A stretch of 64,000 bases of DNA from Yponomeuta sedellus (taxonomy: Eukaryota; Arthropoda; Insecta; Lepidoptera; Yponomeutidae): positions 8,581,001-8,645,000 of the forward strand of contig OW203732.1 in the NCBI GenBank assembly GCA_934045075.1, in the 5' to 3' direction. The notes under the pieces are model-generated. The model did not search any database, was not told the origin of the DNA, and saw nothing but the letters and a program-made list of their open reading frames with translations. The stretch's first letter is position 1, and each line of letters begins with the position of its first letter. The translations under genes were made by a program, and so were the position numbers. Positions 56,652 through 64,000 of the stretch are shown one piece after another.

Positions 56652-56984
56652 AAAGGCCGATTTCTGAACTGAAAATTTAACTAAATAATTAAGTAAGCTG
56701 GCCGCCTTACCAATTTCTGAATTGAGAATTTCGCTGAGTAAATAATACCTAACTGTTGTGCTGTCTTTTCGAATTTCTCAGCAAAGAGCGTGACAGAACA
56801 TTAAGTATTTACTTACCCCCTTATTCATAATAGTCTGCTAACTTAAAGCATTGCTAATTCTCGCTCTGTGTTATTCTATTCACCTAAGTCAGAATGAAAA
56901 AGAATACTCTTTAGCAGCTGGTTTAAGTTAGCGGACCATTATGAATAAGGGGGTTAGTTATTTTCTCAATTCATAAATCGGCCC
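56652..56984. mobile_element. MITE-A carrying MITE-C
   Basis: The outer ends 'aaaggccgatttctgaa' and 'ttcataaatcggccc' are inverted. Part of the left end appears twice (56652 and about 56710). MITE-C sits inside. Confidence 0.75.
56816..56953. mobile_element. MITE-C, 138 bp, TTA target duplication
   Basis: Inverted ends 'cccccttattcataatagtc' and 'accattatgaataaggggg'. Flanked by TTA at 56813-56815 and 56954-56956, as in PIF/Harbinger-type MITEs (class inferred). Confidence 0.85.
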
Positions 56985-58235
56985 ATAACAAGTTAGGTAA
57001 TAATTGTTTGAGATATAAGAATAGCATAAAACTTAATTACCTATATAGTTCTTACATCGCATCGGTAGCTGAAGACAATTTTTTTGATATCGTAATTTTG
57101 ACGCAAGTCGACCAAGTTAACGTTGAAAATACCTACGCGGGCTGGTGTGGAAACAGCTGTTTGCTGATCTAATGGCATTTTCAATTTGCATTCAAATTCC
57201 CGGATTGCACGCAGCGCAAAACAGAAATGGGAGCAAGTCTCTGCCGCGTTCTATGTTCTGTACTAAAATACTTAGGTACCTGCAATTACTTCATGAACTA
57301 TGGAAAAGTACAAACTGAACACAACACGTTATACCTTGTTCAAAATAAGAAGTTTCCAGAAAATGGTGTTACCTAACTAAAAGGTACTAAGGTTACGTAA
57401 TTGAAAATGACTAGGCTTATGTGCCCCATTTCTAACAAAATTACCTCAGAGGTTAATAATTTACTGTATAATTTCTATAAGCAACCGCAAAAAAAATCTC
57501 GGACTTGGAAATGTTTTTCTTCAAAACTAGAGAGAGTACTACGTTCAGAATTAAGAACACCAAGGCCCACACATTAGTTATTCGCAGTCGTACTCGTACC
57601 TACCATTAGCTAGTTCCGTGATAGAACTACTGCGAAGTTATTTTCGCACTAGTCCCGCCCATGCGAACGAACCAAGAAGGACTTCATTTTGCGCTAGTAC
57701 TATTAAATGAAATTTTATAATTTTACGAAATTAAATTATTTAAGTACTTAATGAAATTTTATATTCTTAATTGACATTAAGAATATTAAATTTATTAGTA
57801 GTACGAAGAGAAAACCTCCGCTTTCTGTGGTTTTCCGCAATGTGGCGTGGTGGAAGCAATAGCTTCCTATTCGCTCCAAGGACCATCTATGGATACCTAA
57901 TGTCGCTCTCAGGACTTCCAAATCGGCCTCGCAAATTGGGACTTCCAAATCGGTCTCGCTCTACCCTAACATGCTACTGCGATACAATTTAAAGGATGGG
58001 GTAAGGGGGACAGAGTCCCAACATCGCAAATACTACGTTAAAATCAGCTAGCTCGGACCAAAATAATGGGAAGAAAACACGGAACGATAATGAGGAGAAA
58101 GTTTAGACGACTTGCCAAAACGAAACAGAAGTACCTACAAATTACAATTTTATGTTTGAATAACTTCCAAATTCTTGGACTTGTCTTGAATATAAATCAA
58201 TATATCATAAAAATAAGATAACTCGACAAAATCGA
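56985..58235. other. No gene seen
   Basis: AT-rich and unassigned on both strands. Confidence 0.5.
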
Positions 58236-58239
58236 TGTC

Positions 58240-58580
58240 AACCCTTGTACGTCCTCACTGCTGGGGCACGGGTCTCTTCCGGCATCCCAGTAAGGTTAGG
58301 CCTTATTTCACCACGGGGGCCAAGTCCGGGTTGGTGCAGGATTGCAAGCCAGTGGCGGGACTTACTGTCAGAAGTTATCAAGCCATAAGGTCTCTTTCAT
58401 AGCTTAACGACTGGCATTACATGACAGCCGGCACCAACGGCTTAACGTGCCTTGCGATGCACGGAAACGCTCGGAAAAAATACCACTAGCAGAGGACGGT
58501 CACCCATACAGCACCTAGCCGCGCTTGTAGTTGCTTAACTCAAGTGATTGATTCCAATCACTCGGTTCGACTAGGACACG
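58240..58580 (-). mobile_element. 5S-SINE, near complete
   Basis: Minus-orientation copy of the 45990-46330 family. The 5S-like head at right reads 'gagttaagcaac' and 'gtatgggtgaccg' on the minus strand; the 3' end is at left ('tcctcactgctggggcacgg'). Confidence 0.82.
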
Positions 58581-58609
58581 ACCGCTTCGACAGTCATTTG
58601 ACATTTATT

Positions 58610-58795
58610 TCCTCATTCAAATTCAATGTAGCGTGGCGTTCAGAATACAGATTTTGGCTGCCGATCGACTTTATGCAGAATTCAAGTCATAGCACGGGTT
58701 AGTGCATTAAAAATAAAAATAGTATAATCAAGTCATATGCTTTAGAGTCGTAAACGAATTATTAGCTAACGAAGTGAGAATTGGCCCCCTGGTCC
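58610..58795. mobile_element. MITE-G carrying a 37-bp SINE-1 tail
   Basis: Reverse-oriented relative of 13867-14107 ('agaatacagattttggctgc', 'gaattggccccctgg'). The SINE tail interrupts it at 58691. Confidence 0.7.
58691..58727 (+). mobile_element. 37-bp SINE-1 tail insertion with 9-bp target duplication
   Basis: 'agcacgggttagtgcatt' plus the A-rich end, flanked by 'tcaagtcat' at 58682-58690 and 58728-58736. The MITE-G copy near 13930 shows the same site uninterrupted (in reverse). Confidence 0.9.
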
Positions 58796-59461
58796 ATTAA
58801 TGGTAGCCCATCTCCGAATTTCAAATTCCCCATATTTCCTATGTACCTGGGAGCCGATTCTCGCTCATGCGAATTGAAAGCGTAGACGCAAAATATTCGA
58901 AAGCTTAGACATTTGTCTCATAAAAATAAGATAACTCAACAGAGTCATTAGACATTTCTTTTTCATTGGTTACGAAAAAGGAATTATTTTGATTAACGAA
59001 TATGGAAAAATATTTCTTATTTTATAAATGGTTACAAAACAGCGAAAATAAATTCTTCTTTGGTAACTGGTTACAATACCATGTTACCAAAGTGGAAGAA
59101 GCGAATTCCAGTCTAAGCCTTAAGAGTCGTATACGATTTATTTGCTACTGAAGTGAGACTTGGCTCCCAGGTCCACTTATGGTAGCCCATCTCCGAACTT
59201 CAGATTCCTCATATTTCCTAATGGTCATACCAGCTTTGATAACGATGCGACTCGCGTTTTAAATGGCAAAAGTCGCGAATTTCTGACATTTCAGCGCCAC
59301 AAAACACGTATCTCGCGCCGTCATATTGCCTGTGCTGGTGAGCTGTTGTCCGTGTTACATTCCCGGGCGCAGTACTAACCTACACGCGCCGGGTACTAAC
59401 CTACACGTCACTGACACGGTAAAAGACACCAAGTAAGAAGTATTATATTATAATATACAGG

Positions 59462-59676
59462 TTAAGCCGGCTTTTCACTATGGGATGTAATATAATATAT
59501 ATTACATCTTGAGATAAAATAATTTATCTCTCGTCATATACATTTAGTTTTATAGCTATATATTATAGCACAGTGTGAACTCTCGTACGAAATGTATGAG
59601 GAACGATAACTTATTACATCCCAAGATGTAATATATATTATTTTAGGTACATCCAATACTCAAAAGCCGGCTTTAA
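59462..59676. mobile_element. MITE-F
   Basis: Inverted ends 'ttaagccggctttt' and 'aaaagccggctttaa', with inner palindromes of 'gatgtaatatatattacatc' type. Confidence 0.7.
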
Positions 59677-60560
59677 ATTTAGAAAGTTTTGGTAACGGAA
59701 GTGATATTATAGTTTCAGGTACAGCCCTCCAGAGTTAAGCTTCTGCAGGAATATTTAGTGCCCGTACCGATGCTCAATGCCAGAAATGGGATTATCGTTA
59801 ACGACGCGCCATTCACGCCGATTCGCCGCCGCATTTCGGAAACACTGTTACTCCGATAAACTGCATTTCCGCATTCTGTGCACTTGGATATTTGCCTGAA
59901 ATTCTGTGCATAAATGTGTGGAGAAATATTAGGTATAACTCTCTCTATAAGCTGCCGTCATTGTAAAAAATGGATAGGTTCTTAGCTGTAGGTACTAGGG
60001 CCTAAGAATAACGACATATTATATTGACCGATGGATAAACTTGACAAAAAATCCGCGCAGTCGAGATGTGGTTGAGATTTGCACATAAGAGCAACTTTTT
60101 TTACTATACACCGACTCGCATTACTATTGTAATTACTGTAAAAAAATTGTAACTTTTGATAAATGTGGTTCAAAGATGTGCTAGATAATTAAAATTACCG
60201 ACATGCAAGACATTTTTCTTACCTTGTACCTAGTTCCTGACAAATTTGATACTAAAATTAATAATTTTGGAAATAACTGAAAAGAAATAATTATCTACGT
60301 TACATATTTAAATGTCCGTAATTTTACTACCTGTCAAACTCTCTGGGCATATTTATCAAATGCATTTTTTTTTTATCCCGGCGCCCGACTTGGCCACTCG
60401 TATTTGTGTGTTTTGCAAGTATTAACCATCCATTATTAGGTTTTCTGACGAATCTGTGTAAAACTGTAAACGGAAAGCACTGATTTTGTAAAAACTGCAA
60501 TGTAATCATGGACAAATACACGAATATGAATAGCCAAGTGAAGCACTACCATTACTATTA
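59677..60560. other. No gene seen
   Basis: 59760-59890 is a unique GC-richer island; otherwise AT-rich and unassigned. Confidence 0.4.
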
Positions 60561-60565
60561 AAACT

Positions 60566-60680
60566 GCATAACATAACCTAACGCCTGTATCCCAGAGGGG
60601 TGGGCAGAAATCAGGGACTGCCACTTGCCACGATCCTGACAGGTCACCTTCGCTTCATCAACGCTCATTAGTCGTTGCAT
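60566..60680 (-). mobile_element. LINE 3'-end fragment
   Basis: Relative of 1827-1940: 'cctaacgcctgtatcccaga', 'gggactgccacttgccacga' and 'catcaacgctcattagtcgt'. Confidence 0.65.
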
Positions 60681-60742
60681 TTATAAAAAGTCACTAAAAA
60701 TTTTAGATAGTGACTGCCTGCATGCAAAACGTAACAGCAGCC

Positions 60743-61147
60743 TTAAGGCGCTTCGGAGTGCTAACTAATATCTGTGATAATTAACTATTTTTAAAACATA
60801 CGGCTTAGGACATAGTATCAGCCGTTTTTGGCTTTCGATTAAAGTCCTAGGTTGTTGATCCTAGGTTCTAGACTGTAGCGGCCTTACTAATAAGTTCTAC
60901 ACTCTGAATAACTATTCGACGTATATCAATTTAAACTAATTTAATCGCACCAGTTTTTCAGACCTCGCATAACGGCTGTATACACAGCTCATAACCTTTA
61001 TTAGTAAGGCCGTAGGTTTAAAAATATTTGTCATATGTAGTGGTTAACATTTTTGACGTTTACTTTTTAAAAAAAAGGTATTAACTTGTTTTAAGTTATG
61101 ATTTTTATTCCATTGGTGGCGCTAGTTAGCACCCCAAAGCGCCTTAA
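60743..61147. mobile_element. MITE-E interrupted by MITE-D
   Basis: Second MITE-E copy (ends 'ttaaggcgcttcggagtgct' and 'agcaccccaaagcgccttaa'). Its interior 'gttctagactgtag' matches the copy at 13296-13656, where the sequence continues without the MITE-D insert. Confidence 0.8.
60879..61012. mobile_element. MITE-D, 134 bp, TAG target duplication
   Basis: Inverted ends 'cggccttactaataa' and 'ttattagtaaggccg'. Flanked by TAG at 60876-60878 and 61013-61015. The empty site is seen in the MITE-E copy near 13530. Confidence 0.85.
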
Positions 61148-61684
61148 CTGAAATTCCGGTCCCAATAATTCTAACTAACTTCCTGCGACCCCTGCCATTG
61201 AGACTTGCAATAAGACTATGCTATGTCAAAGTGATTTGTTTAACTGTTATTGAGATTTTTATGTTCACTTTTTGCAAAAAATCGATTCACGAACGAGATT
61301 CTTCACTAATTATAGTTTGTTCATAATAATGCTATTATGAACAATCTATAACTAAATCTGTGGACAACTAAATACAAAATGTAAACAAAATGTAAACCAG
61401 TGTAAACAAATATAGGATTATATTCAGTGAAACATCCAAATCCAACACAACAAACATTGGAAACAAACATTTTCCAATAGCTTGTGAAAACTGTGCACAC
61501 TTTCCCTCTACACTGGGACTGAAAGATTCGTTAAATAGATGAATGAAACTAATTAATATATAATCCCGATCGCCACACATACTCTTCTGGAAAAAATAAT
61601 TTACTCTAATCTATGCATAGACTCTATCGTAATCGCGGTTATAGGAGCGAGCAGCATGACAACTTGTTAATGCAACAGCGAGGG

Positions 61685-61725
61685 TATAAATACGGCCATG
61701 CTCGCAGCCGGAGCCCGACCGCAGT
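61685..61725 (+). promoter_or_regulatory. Possible TATA-type core promoter, plus strand
   Basis: TATAAATA at 61685-61692 and an arthropod initiator-like CAGT at 61722-61725, about 38 bp downstream, slightly more than the usual spacing. The intervening DNA is GC-rich. No exon is recognised downstream, so this may be chance. Confidence 0.2.
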
Positions 61726-61749
61726 GGATGCCAATATCCACTGACACCT

Positions 61750-63170
61750 AGATAAAATAAGATTCCATCGTTTCCCGCTAACTAAAAATGTCTTAAAACG
61801 TCTAAGGCATCTTTTACGAAAACTTACTGTATTTTTTTTTCTTAAATTTATTACATCATATATATACATAATTTCGACATAATAATTTTATTAATAACGT
61901 AACATTTCTCTGGCAGGTCGTGTTAAAAAAAAATTAAATATTAACATAATTGTATGCATACACAATGTTCAGATGTTGGGGGCTAACAGCCAGGAATAAC
62001 AGTAAGTTGGTATGATTGTTACTTGAGGTGCAGTTACAACTAGTAGCTACTGGAGGCCGCGCTAGTGGTCCGCTGGGGATAGCCCAAACACGGATCACCG
62101 GGGTCACCAGTGCACACACATTTTTGGAAATTCGACAACAATTAAAACATTAAAATTCTCACGTGGATCGGAACTGAGCAGATCTAGCTGATGACGTTCA
62201 CAATATTCAATTGTTTCAAAATCACACAAGTCGTTTCTAGAATTCACAAAGCGTAAAACACAATTATATAAAAACCGTTGGATGACGTTTTTTATTAAAT
62301 GCCTAGTGATTGAATAATTGTACACGAAACTTAGGGTTGTAAAATACCGTAAAACATTAATTTTATCCTCGCTAACTTTGCCGAATCACCAAAAATAAAT
62401 TCCTCTAGTTGATTAAAACTATGATCGAAGCTATGTCTAAACAAATAACAAAGCAAGGTATATTCATATTTTAATCAACTATAAGTACAATACGCTAATA
62501 AGTTAAATTAAAAATAAAGCAATTTAAAATCCGATTTCCTAATTTTATTATTACAGGCCACGATACGACTTTCATACACTGAAAATTGTTAGATGTCGAC
62601 AGGATATAAGTAGAAACAAAACCAACGCTCATAAAGACTTAATTAGTGCTCACAAAACAATCGTTTGCTACAATAATACATAGTTACAGGAAATATTGAC
62701 CCACAGAATATAGATTGAATTGTATCACTTTGAAATGGTGTTAGAGAGAGCGATTGCATTTATATTGTAGATAAATTGTACATACATTTTATAGCGAAGT
62801 TTAGTCGAAGATGAATCTACGCGACAGTAATGTGACGTCCAAGTTTTCCTCAAGAATGTGTGAACCAAACACAATGTACATACTTCAATTCATAATAAGT
62901 GAGACATTTCATTAAGTCACATTTCTGTCACAGCCACAAGCTCGTCCCGGAGCGGGACAAAACGAACCCAAAAACACAGTGGCCTCTACTTACATGAAAG
63001 ATACTGCACCATTTAGGTTAGCAACAGGTTTCATTTAGAAAATGTGTGAAATTTCTCAGACGTCACATGGCAATAGGCGCTACTGATGTAGTTACTGTAT
63101 TCGGGAATATTGTTACTATGCCCGGGTGCGAAATTAAAAAAAAAACGCTAAAAAATTGGGGAACACTTCA
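61750..63170. other. No gene seen
   Basis: AT-rich and unassigned. Confidence 0.5.
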
Positions 63171-63177
63171 TCGTCAG

Positions 63178-63375
63178 GCTATACTAGTCATTAGCTGGAC
63201 ATAGCCCTCCCCTAATGAGCGCCATAGCGCCCTGTCTTCAGCTTGCCGCATCTGGATGCGGCAAGCTGAAGCTGAATCGATCTGCGAAAAACTGCAGGCG
63301 GATGCTGGCATCCGCCTGCAGTTTTTCGCAGATCGTCATCCCACCTAGTCGGAGGGCGTCCCACACTACGTGGGG
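63178..63375 (-). mobile_element. LINE 3'-end fragment with internal inverted duplications
   Basis: Same family as 30609-30747, but the segment between 'cttgccgcatc' and 'tggcatccgcc' contains inverted copies of both neighbours, making two near-perfect hairpins (63237-63267 and about 63281-63336). Confidence 0.75.
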
Positions 63376-63572
63376 AACACTTACGTGTATTGTTATTAAA
63401 AATAGGGCACGCGCGCTTTTGGGATCTTTTATTCATAGTATTTCTTAATGATCGCGATACTCATATATATATTAAACGGGTCTAATCGGGAAACGTCGGG
63501 AAATAAGGTAATTACGTTTTACCTAATAAATAACCACGTAGACCCATTTAATATATAACTATCTTTTATTCT

Positions 63573-63787
63573 CGACCTCTGTGGCGTAGCGGTAGCGCAT
63601 CTGCCTGCCACGCAAGAGGTCCCGGGTTCGAATCCCGGCTGGGGACAAAAAAAAAACCCAAGTCTTGGATGTTTACATGTTTGTGATGTCGTTGTTTCTG
63701 GTTCCCACGACACAGGGTATCCCAGTGTGGGCCCAGAAGCAATGTATGTGCCTGTATGTAAATGTTATTGTTATTATTGTTATTCAT
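63573..63787 (+). mobile_element. SINE-2, complete copy
   Basis: Head 'tgtggcgtagcggtagcgca' and 'gggttcgaatcccgg', then 'ctggggac' with an A-run, body 'aagtcttggatgtttacatg' and 'gtttctggttcccacgacac', ending in TTATTG-type simple sequence. It defines the family for 131-290 and 27637-27730. Confidence 0.82.
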
Positions 63788-64000
63788 GCCCGGGCATATT
63801 GGCAATATTCTCGGCCACAGTACATCCTTTTTAATCGTCATAGTAAACATTAGAAAGATCTCAGTGGGTTCACCATGGGTGTTCCAAAACATACTTCAGT
63901 CTACTATCTCGCGAGTAATCTTAAGCTGTAAAAACTTATTATGGCTGCCACCGGACCAGAGAGTGATTACGGAGCGATCAACACGTTTTTTTTTACTTGA

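Overview
This window looks like nuclear DNA of an insect, most probably a moth or butterfly (inference). It is AT-rich, has short exons separated by repeat-filled introns, and carries many tRNA-derived and 5S-rRNA-derived SINEs, MITEs, LINE 3' ends that finish in microsatellites, a GC-rich R1-like LINE and Penelope-like elements. Nothing suggests bacterial or viral DNA.

Genes. The best-supported gene is an orthologue of the deubiquitinase USP7 (HAUSP) on the minus strand. Nine exons lie between 27443 and 15567. All junctions are GT-AG and every splice phase matches, giving 515 codons. They encode a short N-terminus, the TRAF/MATH domain and the whole catalytic domain, with the catalytic Cys, His and Asp all present. 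The C-terminal ubiquitin-like half was not found to the left of 15567. At the left edge (1179-1428, minus strand) a separate exon encodes the S1-S3 region of a cyclic-nucleotide-gated-type channel. At 46574-46722 (minus) an exon encodes the C-terminal part of a Kunitz domain with a long extra loop. Weaker exon candidates lie at 5684-5801 and 54251-54353.

Mobile elements. 1-15 kb is a graveyard of SINEs, LINE tails and Helitron-like ends, including a 3.26-kb R1-like LINE (6612-9872) nested in a head-to-head SINE pair with a 14-bp target duplication. The USP7 introns (15.6-27.4 kb) hold Penelope-like copies in an inverted arrangement, and one SINE ends within a few bases of the exon 7 splice donor. 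27-49 kb is mostly intergenic: an LTR element in miniature (32421-33226), MITEs nested up to three deep, 5S-SINEs and SINE copies with 5' inversions. At 49.5-54.1 kb lies a pentanucleotide array of about 4.6 kb, (TAAGA)n passing into (GGTAA)n. It sits on the microsatellite tail of a tiny LINE 3' end that jumped into a SINE. 54-64 kb is again MITEs, SINEs and unassigned DNA.

The strongest observations are the giant tail-derived satellite, the exceptionally readable SINE insertion history (target duplications, empty paralogous sites, twin-priming inversions, inserts of 37-62 bp) and the missing 3' half of USP7.
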